From the NCBI GenBank assembly GCA_963556145.1, contig OY744473.1:1116001-1180000 (forward strand): a stretch of 64,000 bases of DNA, in the 5' to 3' direction. The notes below the pieces were generated by a model. It searched no databases, was not told the origin of the DNA, and was given only the letters and a program-made list of their open reading frames with translations. Below, in pieces: positions 24,656 to 35,743 of the stretch. The stretch is from Hygrocybe punicea (taxonomy: Eukaryota; Basidiomycota; Agaricomycetes; Agaricales; Hygrophoraceae). Position numbers and translations under genes: made by a program. Position 1 is the first letter of the stretch. Each line of letters opens with the position of its first letter.

Positions 24656-25704
24656 GTTCCCAGTGTCATAGTGTTGTGAACTATCTCTGGCCTACTTGAC
24701 GGTCTCTGTATGTACATCTTTTTGAGATTTTGAAACAAGTTCTGACTCTCAAGAAAAGCAACAATACGAGACCATCATACATATGCAGGTTCTCATATAT
24801 GTATGCTGTTTGGAGTGGAGACTAGCTCTTCCCGATTATGTACTTGTGCTGTTCAATGGACTGTTGCGTACGTTCTTAACTCCACTCAAGATGGTCTCTG
24901 CCGGAAGTTGCCGGTTATTGGCTGCTGAGATCTTTTTGGACTTTGTTCTGGTTTTTAGCTCAATGCGTTCGTTCTTGACACCTATCGCCAATTCTGTGAG
25001 ATCACCTGCCAGCCCTCACCCATGGGAAACGTTCTCTTCCAGCGGAAAGTGATCAGTTGTTACGTTGCAGGGCCCCAATACTGGTTCCGAACAGCAGACG
25101 CCGTCTGATAGGGCCCGCAAACGTGGGACTGTCCCATCCACGTACCCGGCTAGCGGACATACCAAGGATTTTGTACCCGTCGGCAAGTGGACAACTCTGC
25201 AACTGGTAACGCGATAGGTTATCTGTCGACTCAACCACACCAAAACTGACTAGTAGATTCCGAGCGGTAAACTTCTACTTCACCGCTCTCCGTGAACTCA
25301 TGACTACGGAACTATAGTTGCGCAAATCCCGATCTTTTCAACGTGACAAGGCTGTGGGCCATGATCGATAACTTATCAGCACCACACAGCTCCTCTGGCG
25401 TTACTAAAAGGAGAGGTGCTTGGCTACGTCCAGGCACCTTTCGGAGTGCGGGTCTCTGGGCTAGGTGACAGGGGACGCCCGTCGGACGTTTTCTCAGATT
25501 CGCCACCAAGGCAACGACGCTAGCAACAAAATTAACCGCCTTGTCTGGTCATTGTGGCTCAAAGTGGACGGCGTTCTACCAATAACCAAGTGGTTTCCCG
25601 CGTGCAACTCACGATTGGGTTTGGATATGGATTCCACATGGATTGAGCGCTTCTCGAAGTGTATAATAAGTACACACCACAAACTGCCACCTAGCGGATA
25701 AAGC
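24656..25704. other. 1-kb gap without a supported gene
   Basis: Between kinases D and E on the same strand. Several short ORFs overlap here but none has a motif or a splice-consistent extension. Confidence 0.45.
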
Positions 25705-27011
25705 ATGTCGTCAACATTCCGGATGCCAACATTCCCTGCTGAGAGTGATTTGGTTCCTGCAATTGTACGCCAAAAACAGTTCATATGATTCACTGTCGTT
25801 GAAGATCTCCAGAACTTGGATGGCAAAGTCACCAGGACTTCCGCTCATTATATCGCATGCGGAGGCTTCGCAGACATTTATCTGGGAGAATACATACAAG
25901 GGGATAAAAAACAAATGGTAGATGTTTGCAGTATGTCCTTGAAAGCAATCTCACCCGTCGCCATCAGGTCGCCATCAAGGTACTTCGTGGTGTTCACACG
26001 GATCCAGGTGTGAGCGAAACAATTACAAGGGTGCGCAATGCAGAGTTGATCGCAACGTTCGCTGACAAAAGGCAAATGTGTAGCGTATCAATCGTGAGTC
26101 GAAGGTGTGGAGCAATCTTGAGCACCCGAACGTGTTACCCATCCTGGGGATCTGTTTCGATATCATGCCGTCACCCACCCTTATTTCGCCTTACTGTAAA
26201 CATGGCTCAGTGATGGTATATCTCCTGAAAAACCCTAACGTAAATCGATCAGGTTTAGTAAGTTGTCCTCCAACCAGGTGTCAATTTTATTTTATTAACG
26301 TATATTTCTTCAGCTGGGCGGTGTTGCATCTGGACTACGATACCTTCATTCTCAAGATGTGGTTCATGGCGATTTAAAAATTGTGCGTCCACCAATTTTT
26401 TTTTGGCCAACACAAGCTAAGAGATGCAATGCCCAGACTAACATCCTTATAGATGATAGCGGCACTCCTCGGCTATGCGACTTCGGGCGCTCTAAAATAC
26501 TTGGTCATGCAGGATACACGACCGGACCACCTCAGGTATACCGAGTTACGGCACCCGAACTGTTAAAGGCGGAGGGAACGTCGGATACCCCGCGACTAAC
26601 ACCACAAGGAGATGTATATAGCTTTTCAATGGTAACACTCGAGGTAAGCTTTTTCGATCAATATTCATATCTCTGTCCGTGCCGGCACACACATGAGTGC
26701 CCGCAAACCAAATACTGTGCCAAGAAGCCGAAAGTACCCGGAGGTTTTCAACGATTCCCATTACACGGTGTATAGTCTTTGGCTGACCTCTTTAACAGAT
26801 CCTTACGGGAAAAATTCCTTTCTGTCATCTAGCGAATGATTATTCGGTCGTCGTCGAGCTCATCCAATGCAAGCGGCCAAAGCGTGAGAGATATGACCCG
26901 CCGGGACTTGGAGAGTGGATCTGGCGACTGATTGAAGACTGCTGGAATCAGGACCCAAAGCTCAGACCGAACATGGAGGATGTATGTAAACGTTTAACAA
27001 ATCAAGCCTGA
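25705..27011 (+). CDS. TKL-family protein kinase E, catalytic residues intact
   Basis: The start at 25705 (MSSTFRMPTFPAESDLVPAI) splices to NLDGKVTRTSAHYIACGGFA, then VAIKVLRGVHTDPG, WSNLEHPNVLPILGICFDI, LRYLHSQDVVHGDLK (catalytic Asp), ANILIDDSGTPRLCDFGRSK (DFG), RVTAPEL, GDVYSFSMVTLE, ILTGKIPF and CWNQDPKLRPNMEDVCKRL. The layout with D/NLxGxV before the N-lobe is shared with C, I and J. The glycine loop is CGGFADIY rather than GxGxxG, common to this group. Stop at 27009-27011. Confidence 0.87.
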
Positions 27012-27283
27012 CTGTACCATTTGCACTCCTTTATGAACCCCGACATGAAGCCAATCAAATCGTGCTCAGTGTCGTGAAATCCAACTAGAGCATTTGAGTA
27101 AAAGTTTGGATACTACGTACACGGACATCATTGAACTAATATACAATATTAATCGAGTCATCGATAGTGGTACTCACGTGACTATCATGATCCACGTTTT
27201 TTCTATCTGCATTCTTCGATTTTACTTAAATTTGTGGCAAGCAAGGATGCCACAAGCCAAGGGTCTCTTGTTTTCGTGCCACC

Positions 27284-29416
27284 ATGGCCAAGGACCGCTG
27301 TAGATTCGTTTACAACCAATGGGTGAGAGACCCCAATGGCCCATTCCTCAAAAAGCCTCCGCCCACGGGCAAACGTCTTGCGAACCAAATTGTCTGGGGA
27401 CACAGTGTCCACGACTTCTTCTGGATTCAGCGAATTCCAGGAATCAACGTAGTAACTATCTGGTCACGTAGCATGATACAAGAGTTTGGCGAGAACTTTG
27501 TCCAGGCGGATCACAGCGACGAACCCAACCCTCGTCAGTTGCGACCATGGCCGATCCTCCAACTACCTTCTGGCGTTCATTCTGACCCTCCGCTGGGTCT
27601 GGTCGACGAGACTTGCTTTTGCAATCATCTCCGTTCACCTCTTGCAGTGAACCTTTACAATGAAGATGGAAACCTCCGAGTACCAGATGCAAAGGATCTA
27701 GAATTATCAGGTCAGTCTTCTTCCTCCTCATCCTTCTTGGAGGTCGAATGGCTGAAGAGAGGTTGTGGTAGACAAGTGCCAAATGGCTGAGGCAAGGGAG
27801 GTAGGGGATGACGTCAGGACACCATCTTGTCACAGTGAAGCTTCGAATGCCCCTGGTTGGATTCATCTCTTCTTTTTTCCACAGGTATTTACACGACGGC
27901 GTTTCAGAGCAGAATGCCGAACAACAGAACGGAGCTTGTGGCACTCATGCAAATCCCGACAGCCTCATAAACAATGTATGGGTTCACATGTTTTATTGTT
28001 GTCTGGATTTCGTTGACCGGTTCCTGTAGGGCGGCAAAAAAGCACCTAATACAGGAAATGCGCTAGTCGATGTCCAGGAAGCAGTCCTTGAACGTTCCAC
28101 AGATCAAAAGGACCAGACTACGGAGGCCGCTCTTCCGTCCGCTGCGTCGAATAATTGTAAGTGTACTTGTTCATACGGTACGAGTTGCATTTCCTACCTA
28201 CTTTCCAGCCAGTGATGTTGTTATTGAACCCCTGGCCAATTCTGACGATTGCAAGGATGTCTCTGCCAAGGATCCAAATGTTGCACCTCAGCCCATCCCT
28301 CAAAATGGGATTTCAACAGAAAGCAAAGTTAGTTCTCCATACTCCACTCTGAATCATGCTTGAATAATCCGCCAGTCTGTGAAAGTCAACGTCCCGTTGT
28401 CGGCCTTACCCAAACTAGAGGAATTCATTCCGATAGAATATTTCCCTGATATTCTACTCGTTACTGATCCTGGTAATGCTACCCAGCGTCGATGGGGACA
28501 TGGCAACTCGTCTCCCATGAAGTATAAGCGTCTCCTGCCCAAACTCGACCGAGATACCACGGTCCCTTTGTCCGATTCACCACATCCCGCCCTGCGAACA
28601 GCCCATCTGAATTTTGCTTCTGCCCGGCTCATAGGGACGGGAAACCATTCTGAGGTATACCGCGCCTCACTTCGTCTTCCAGAACCGCTCACCGCTCGAT
28701 CGCCCAATGGTGAAGTGACTGTTGCTGCCAAGATGGCTTACGACGAGTCGTTTGCACGTCTGTTGTTGCAAAATGAAGGTATTATATACGATACCTTCCC
28801 CCGACACTTGATGGAGCACTGGTGTGGACTAAATCTTGTGATGCCTATCACTCATCCCGTTCCAGTCGGAGCGGTGGTACCCAAGTTCTACGGATATTAT
28901 ATCCCTGCAACAGATGGCTCAGTCTCCCACCCTAGCCCTATCCTTTTACTTGAGGAATGTGGGACCCCCATACAACCATACCTGTTCTCTGCCGATGCAC
29001 GGTAAATTGTTCAGTTTCCCTCTTGTGTTCGCAGACTTTTACAAAGAATTTCTTTTCTTTCGAAAACCACCAGATCTGAATGCTATTCATTGCTCTTGCG
29101 CCTCCATCATGCTAATTTTCTGCAACAGTCGTGTTACACCCGCAATATCCTCGCACAACCGGGCCCACTCACGAAACCGCCTTCCCAGCGGTCGATCGAT
29201 ACCCCAAGTTTTCGAATCATCGACTTCGGTCGAGCGGAATATTGGAAATATTTCCTCGAGAGAGCGGTCAAAAGGCAAATGATATCCATGGATCAAGATG
29301 AGGACCGCGCGAAGGATTTCATCCTGGACGAGCGGTTACGCAAGTGGATCGACATAAAGGACTGTGAAGTGGAACAGGCTAACGAGGAATTGGAGGCTCG
29401 AATATGGGATTTCTAG
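27284..29416 (+). CDS. Atypical kinase-like protein F (basidiomycete-specific type)
   Basis: The start at 27284 has a strong context (GCCACCATGG). An N-terminal region of about 140 residues (MAKDRCRFVYNQWVRDPNG) leads through a low-complexity linker to a kinase fold: ARLIGTGNHSEVYRASL (glycine loop), VTVAAKMAYDESF (Lys), VVPKFYGYY, LLLEECGTPI, CYTRNILAQPGPL, and FRIIDFGRAEYW (DFG). The catalytic loop has no HRD Asp; five residues before the conserved Asn of RNIL is Ser. I believe this is usual in this family, so activity is uncertain. It ends with an acidic tail ELEARIWDF. At least four introns. Unlike the TKL genes it has no shared exon structure with them. Confidence 0.78.
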
Positions 29417-29602
29417 GGTGTTTGGCCACACGTATTTTGCCTTTCTTGCTGATGCAACCGTTTTTTTTGTCCTTTGCCTGTTTGCTACCAAATCCCTCCA
29501 TTCACAAATCACGCTGTATATCATGTTTAGTGTACTGTTTCGTAATGGTGATTTTGTTGCGTATCGTGCATTCATTCGATATATGCTGCCAACAATGAAA
29601 TT

Positions 29603-32033
29603 CTAGGCAACAAGTCCCTCCAAAGATTCTACACCAGACATAAAGGTAAACTCCAGCCCGCCTCCATCGTCCACATCCACATCCACATCCACATCCACAT
29701 CCATCCCCGCACCCCCACCTCCTCGTGCAACTCTCCCTGCGGCCCTCCGTGCCCTTTTCGCCTCCCGCTTCAGCACCCGCCGACTCATCGGGCCCCGTCC
29801 CTTCAGCACGGCCTCTTCCACCGCGCTGTCCCTTGCCCGTTCGCGGCGCTGGCGCTTCGGCTGACGGTGTGACGGAAGCTCTGTGAGGGCCATAGTCGTC
29901 ACGGACGGGGACCGCCGCCGCTTGCATGGTACTGGACCGGCTGGGAAATCCATATCCTCCATCGGGACACTACGAACGTTGGCGTTGGGGGGGAAAGCAA
30001 AAAGTTCAACCACATTCACGCAAGGACCATGCCGGAAATATGACGTACCCAGCCCCAGCCCCAGTCCCATCGCCGTCCTCGTCCATCCCCATCCCGTCAT
30101 CCGCATCCCAGTACACCTCCCCGTCGAACATTACCTCGTCCCCACCAGCTCCGGCAGCGCCCCCTTCCGCCCCTGTGTTAGACCCGAAAGCCCCCGCGTC
30201 CGCAGCGTTGAACAGCCCTTCCAATTCGAACGGCTTCGAGAACACACTGACGATCTTCGCTTGCCCCACGGTCTCAGCGCCCGGTGCTACCACCATCGCG
30301 GTGTTTGGTGAACTATCGGTCCCAGGAGAGCCTGACAAGGTGAGTGAAGTGGTAGAGGCGGGGATGGTGGAAGGGATGGAAGATGGATGGACAGTTGGGG
30401 GGACGGAGAAGTATGGGATTTTTTGGTGATTCCAATCCGTAAGGACATGCCTGGCGGAGGCGAGGATATCAGGGGTGCCACCCTGGATAGGCGGACACAG
30501 GTCAGACTCAAACGAAATGAAAAATAAGAAAGAATAGAAAAAGACCAGACAGCATCAAACGTTATTCAAAAGACATAAAAGAGGTTACCTTGAGGAGCCG
30601 GCCCGTGGTGAGCGCGAGCGCGGTGAGAAACTCAAGCGTAGAGGCGAACGGGGGTAGAGAATATATCGTCTGGATAGTTTCTGGGTCGGTGCGCGCAAGG
30701 ATCTCCTCAACTGAATCGCAACAAGTGCGAAATGTAATGCAATGTGCGAAGAAACGAATGAAAGTATAAAATTTCAGATGAGATTCCAAAGAAGCCACAC
30801 TCGGGGGGTTACCCCAAAGAGAATGGACACATGTACGTACCGACGGCAATCGGATCTTCCACGTCCTCCACACGCACGACGTTGCGCAGGAGTATGCTCC
30901 CCTTCTTGCGCGCTTTGTGGCCTTGCTGGAGGTCATCTTCGTCATCCTCATCAAAGACAACGCCAGGGGAGTCAACGATGCGGATACCACGCTCCAGCTG
31001 GATGGACTGCAGGTCCTTGGTGTGTCCAGGCTGTGCTGCGACGGCGCACACCTATCGGAAAATAATCACATCAAGAGCAAATAATAATGGTGCTCCTAAA
31101 ACGCGCCTTGGCCCGCTTCAGCGAATTGATCAGACTGCTCTTCCCCACGTTCGGGTATCCGACAACGCCAACAGTGATGCTTTGGGCGGCGGGCTTGTGT
31201 GCCTTGAGGAGACGGAGGAGCGTTGGTGCGGTACGCGACGTGAGATGCGTTCGTTGCGTGCCTGGGGCTGAACGGAAGGGGAGGGTTGGCGTCGTATGGC
31301 GTAGGTGGCGAAGCCACGCTTGCGCATTCGCCCGCGGGACAAGGTCTACGGTGCACGCGACCTTGAGTGTTAATCTGCACAAGAGTGCGAGTGCACGAAT
31401 GTGGACGCACCAATTTTGTTCAAGACGAAGACTAACCGCTTGCCGTCGCTTTCCCGGCGGAGGACTTCCTCCTCAACGAGGCGACTGCGGCATCCCTCCG
31501 GATCACGAGCGTCAAGGACAAGGATGACGATGTCGCTCTGTTCGATGACCTTGTGCAGCGTGCGTAGGTAGTGTCTGCGCGTCTGCTCCTTCGTCTTGGC
31601 CGTGCAGGTTGTCGGGGGTTCATCCTCCCCAGCAATGTCGTTACCAAGCCGGGTGTCGACTGAAGATGCGAGGAGGGCGAGGGTAGAGAGTGTGGGTTCA
31701 GAAGCCATGGCTGAATCTGGATCTGAGCGGCGGGGCATTGGTGGCTGCAGCCGTGAGTTATAGCTGAGCTGGGAGACAGATAATATTTGGGACGAACAAG
31801 TGGATGGTTTTTCTCGTGAGCCTGGACGCGGAGTTTGAGATCAGGCAGACGAGGGATACCAGGATCCTTCCTGAGCTCTGCAAGGTAAATAAATGGTGAG
31901 CAGACGGGCAAATCAAGAGTAGTTAGCCCAACAAACTGGATTTTAAAGGTAATGACGGTTTCCTGGACTCTAACACGATTGTTAGCGGATAAAAATTGAA
32001 GTTGGACGGGAAATAAGTACGTTTTTTCGCCAT
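29603..32033 (-). CDS. Nucleostemin/GNL3-type circularly permuted GTPase (60S ribosome assembly)
   Basis: A nucleolar GTPase for large-subunit maturation. The start at 32033 (MAKK) is followed, after introns, by KLRKDPGIPRLPDLKLRVQ, the conserved family N-terminal motif. The G motifs come in permuted order: VILVLDARDPEG, then LVFVLNKIDLVP (G4), then GVVGYPNVGKSSLINSL (G1), then GHTKDLQ (G2 region) and IVDSPGVVF (G3), followed by an acidic insert DEDDEDD. The C-terminal half is low-complexity, with a basic KRRRSP/KREAKRARRAAGR segment and a VDVDVDVDVDD run. The basic region before RKDPGIP is only about 20 residues, much shorter than usual, so an upstream exon may be missed. Convergent with kinase F. 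Confidence 0.88.
29671..29706 (-). repeat. Coding hexamer repeat (GTGGAT) in the GTPase C-terminus
   Basis: About six CCACAT/ATCCAC units on the plus strand encode the alternating Val-Asp run near the C-terminus of the nucleostemin-like protein. Confidence 0.8.
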
Positions 32034-32557
32034 TGCAAAGATTTCTTAGTACTTGAAATTTGAAAGCTGAACGCCAAAATGGAAATTGCTTCATGCGGAT
32101 AAGCCTTATTATGTAATAGAACTAGAGGGAAAACAGATATATTACACGAGAAAGAATGGTGCGGTACAATACAATACAAGGGTAAGAGGAAGGGGGTGAC
32201 CAAGTAAAAACTCCCGTGCTAGTTAAGAATTAGAAGAGTAATTAAAAATGTGGCAGGTCTCCTCTGAAAAGATAAAGGTACAGGAACTGACACTGAAACG
32301 AATAAGGGCTATAAGGGCTAGACTAAACTTTTCGCACCAGCCAACTCGTTGCTTCACTTTGAGCTGAGGAATTTCGTCAAATCGGTCTTGAAGCTTGACG
32401 GGTGCTCGGTATCCAGCCAAATTATGTATTTGTTCTGGCGACATCTGCCACAGCGAGCACAGGTATGGATTTGGACCAGAGTTTGTGCCTGGGCGTCAAT
32501 TGAAGTCAGGTAGATATAGCCTAAGACTCACGCCGTTTTTCTTCCTCCCCGTTTCTT
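32034..32557. promoter_or_regulatory. Shared divergent promoter region
   Basis: 524 bp between the GTPase (minus) and the membrane protein (plus). It must hold both promoters. No clear TATA box or operator could be assigned. Confidence 0.45.
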
Positions 32558-33736
32558 GTGGGATACTACCTGGCCATCATGCGGTCCAGCGCCAGTCTTT
32601 CTCTCCCTTTCCTCCTCGCTCTTTTCGTTATTCCTTGTTCTGTCGTCGCTTTCAATCAAGCAAACTTTACCCTCTACAAAAACACCGTCTTCGGTCCTTG
32701 CAACCCAACGGTATTTCCCACCAATACCTCTTCCCCACCTGTCCCAGCCGTAGAACCAGCCGGTAGCAATTTCACCTACTCCACAAAGTCACTCACTGCC
32801 TTTCAGTTCTGCGATTCATTCTGGAACTACACCGTCATCCCCACCACACCCAACGATGCCGCATTCTCGTTCACTTGGATATCTTGCCTCTCTAATTGCA
32901 TCAGTTTCCTCATCTCCTCCTTTCTCCTCTACCGCACTACCGCATCCCACGGCAACGCTGAATACCAGGAGCTCATCCACGCCAAAGATTTGGAACAGCC
33001 GCCCGCCATGCCTGCACAGAGCATAGGCACCATATTTTGGCTCACACTGACGTACGACTCGCTCAAAACCGGCCTGTGGTGGTTCTCCTTCGTCCAGCTC
33101 ATCCGCAACCCTGTTTCTGCAGCTCGTATCTCGCTCCTCCAATGGATCACACCATACCAGTACCGTGTCACTCTTCGGTACACCCTCGCACCACGGCGCC
33201 TATGGCTCCGCTGGCTCCCGGTCGTGCTTGCCATCACCCAGTTCTGTGCCAGCGTGCTCGCTGCAAAGCTCATGGCTAATACGCTCCATCTCCCTATCAA
33301 CGGGGATCGCACCCTCAACGCAGTCACCTACACCCCCACCACCGATCCATCTTTCTCCCCTACAGGAATATCTACTCCCTGCACTCCTGCAGACGCCGCT
33401 CAGGCAGTACTTCTTTCCGACCCAGACGCACCCGTCCGCCAGCTCATCTACTTCGTCGGTTCCCTTATCGCCGTGCTCCTCTTCGCCCCGTCCGTCATCC
33501 TCGACCTCCGCGGCGGGAACACCCGCCAGTTCATGTGGGCGTACCAGGTGTATGCAACGGGCGCAGTGCAAGGCATCATGGCGTTAGCCATCGGGTTTGT
33601 GCATCTGCGGAGCACTCCAGTGTCGTGGAGTGATAGTTGCGCGGTGGTGCATGTCATGATGAGCCCCGATGTCGGTTACTGGGACGTAGACCTGTTCCGT
33701 TTCTGGCGCATCCTCAAGGCGTGGTTCAATGTGTGA
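32558..33736 (+). CDS. Intronless multi-pass membrane protein of unknown function
   Basis: A single 392-residue frame, rare in this window where nearly all genes are split. The N-terminus is signal-like (SLSLPFLLALFVIPCSVVAF), followed by a luminal segment with several N-glycosylation sites (NFT, NTS, NYT) and cysteines. Further hydrophobic helices occur near FTWISCLSNCISFLISSFLL, GLWWFSFVQLI, WLPVVLAITQFCASVLA, LIYFVGSLIAVLLFAPSVI and YATGAVQGIMALAIGFV. No enzyme or transporter signature was seen. It could be a fungal membrane receptor-like or structural protein; no function is claimed. A second in-frame ATG at 32579 is an alternative start. Confidence 0.75.
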   Translation: MGYYLAIMRSSASLSLPFLLALFVIPCSVVAFNQANFTLYKNTVFGPCNPTVFPTNTSSPPVPAVEPAGSNFTYSTKSLTAFQFCDSFWNYTVIPTTPNDAAFSFTWISCLSNCISFLISSFLLYRTTASHGNAEYQELIHAKDLEQPPAMPAQSIGTIFWLTLTYDSLKTGLWWFSFVQLIRNPVSAARISLLQWITPYQYRVTLRYTLAPRRLWLRWLPVVLAITQFCASVLAAKLMANTLHLPINGDRTLNAVTYTPTTDPSFSPTGISTPCTPADAAQAVLLSDPDAPVRQLIYFVGSLIAVLLFAPSVILDLRGGNTRQFMWAYQVYATGAVQGIMALAIGFVHLRSTPVSWSDSCAVVHVMMSPDVGYWDVDLFRFWRILKAWFNV

Positions 33737-34221
33737 TTTCCTGTTGGGTGGACTACCCCTTCGTTTGTACTACATGGCTCTTCCGCGCGCAACTTCTGAC
33801 AGATGTTCACTACAACTGTCCTTGGATGCCTGGAGTCATGCATTTTCACCGGTTTTTCGACTTGGAACAATGCTGCATATTTGCACTCTGCTATCATTGG
33901 TCGCTTTCGTAATATCAGTTGTCACGGCACACAGCACCTCCACGTATTTTATATACAACAGCTTGTATCGAAAAGGCTGTCAAGGAAACTAGATATCATA
34001 TCTATCCGATGTCACCGAAAATATCACGCGTGAAGCGAACGTCCCTACGCCAAACTTCTGCTGAACTCAGGTTTTGTTTCCAGCCTACTGTTGAAACCTG
34101 CCTGTACGTCCAGTTAAGCTCACTTACACAGCCGCCGCGAGTAGTGAAGACCATCCATCCGTGCATGGTGGTAAATTTGAATAAATACATGAACATCACG
34201 ATCAAGATTATTGTCCAAGCA
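33737..34221. other. Intergenic, convergent 3' ends
   Basis: 485 bp between the membrane protein (plus) and kinase G (minus). No gene seen. Confidence 0.5.
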
Positions 34222-35532
34222 CTATGGAGGATCCAAATTCAGCTCATGAAAACCCTCCGACTGTAACTGCCGACACTTCTCTGTATAGAAAGCCACGTTG
34301 AGCCAACTCTCGACAAGAAATACCGATGGGCGGCAATCAGCTTTGGATTCCCAGCAGCTTTGCAACACATCCCAAACATCATCGGACAGTACGGGTGGCG
34401 ATTCGGCCGTGGGTCGTGGCGGTTTAATCCCGCGTATCACGTCAAGAATCACAACTGTGTCATATTTCCGGTGTGCGTAGGGTGCTTTTCCAGTGAAAAC
34501 CTCCAAAATGGTCATGCCCAGGGCGTATACATCTGCAGCCATGCTGAAAAGAGACGCAAAGTCTTCCTCAAGACCATCTGGGGGATCTAGAACTTCAGGT
34601 GCCATCCAGCGACAAGGTCCACAGACGCCGGGGGTCGTGAAATCGACGCCGCGGGCAATGATGGTTGATAAACCACCATCCATGAGCACTGGCGTACCAT
34701 CAGAGGTTATGAGAATATTGGCCTGTAAAAATGAAAGACCGATTTAAAAAAAAGAAAACATTCATCATTGTGTAAAAAAAAGGCTTACTCCTCGGATATC
34801 AGTGTGTACGAAACCACTAGAGTGTAAGTAGCTTACACCTGCAACCACTTGAAGTAACTAGAGTAGTCCCACGGAATTATGAGCAAGGAGATTGTACGAT
34901 GATGGTGGTGAGTTAGGTACCAAGTAAAGTAGATTGGTAGAGGATTTTTCTGCCTTGACATATTGCAAGATAGGGCCGTTTGTGCAATACGGGAAGACCA
35001 GGGCCAAAACCGGCCCAAAATGTCTGCAAACACCATAGCACGGCATTATGTTCGGATGATTCATGCTTTTCCATTGTCGAACTAGTTGCAAAAGATTCTG
35101 GTAGTTGTGCAGAAGCAGCAGCAGCAGCAGCAGCAGCACTGCGCTTGAGACAGTTTTCTTTGCCAAAAATTTCGGAAACAAAAAACACACATTTTCGAAC
35201 TTGTGATGGACTCGTTTATCCGACGTAATTCCTCGTATGGCTTTAACGGCTACTACCTGCGAAAAACAAAGTGTCCAATCAGAAAGATTATTCGCCCAAA
35301 CTAGTAGCAAAAAAAAAAAGGCGTTCTACTTCGCGTTCTTGTGGTTTGATCAAATTGCTTCTGTAAACGTCTGAAAACTCTCCAACAGCAAAATAATAAT
35401 GCGGCTCTTGTTTCTGAACCTCACAGAAATCCTAACTTTATGGTGAGCCTTGGAGTCGGGATTCTTCATACGGTAATTCTCGCTCACCTCAGAAAGGCTA
35501 TCGAAGTCATCAAGGGCGTCGTCTCGTTGCAT
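34222..35532 (-). CDS. TKL-family protein kinase G with DGG in place of DFG
   Basis: The start at 35532 gives MQRDDALDDFDSLSE, then VQKQEPHYYFAVGEFSDVYR, VVAVKAIRGITSDK (Lys kept), LVRQWKSMNHPNIMPCYGV, VSYLHSSGFVHTDIRG (catalytic Asp kept), ANILITSDGTPVLMDGGLS, CRWMAPEVL, DVYALGMTILEVFTGKAPYA and CWESKADCRPS. The DFG Phe is Gly (codon 34675-34677) although the metal-binding Asp remains, so activity may be altered. It lacks the intron that other members have between ILE and (V/I)xTG, and carries an extra tail (ESWLNVAFYTEKCRQLQSEG). One intron holds a CAG repeat. Confidence 0.84.
35114..35138. repeat. (AGC)n repeat inside an intron of kinase G
   Basis: About eight AGC units (CTG on the transcribed sense strand) sit just upstream of the 3' splice site before NLLQLVRQW. 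Confidence 0.8.
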
Positions 35533-35743
35533 CTTCGAAAGTTGTAATTTGCTCGTAACACCGAATCGTGGGTGATGGGAATGAACTGCGTAAGAAGTGC
35601 CAGCTTCATGATAGCTTAAATGCTTGCCGACAGGCGTCTAAGACCATTCAGTCATCAAGACTTCCAGCGCTGGTTGCGATGTATAGGCGCTATCATTCAT
35701 GGTTTTGGCGCCATACATCATGTACGAGGGGGAAATATTCCAA

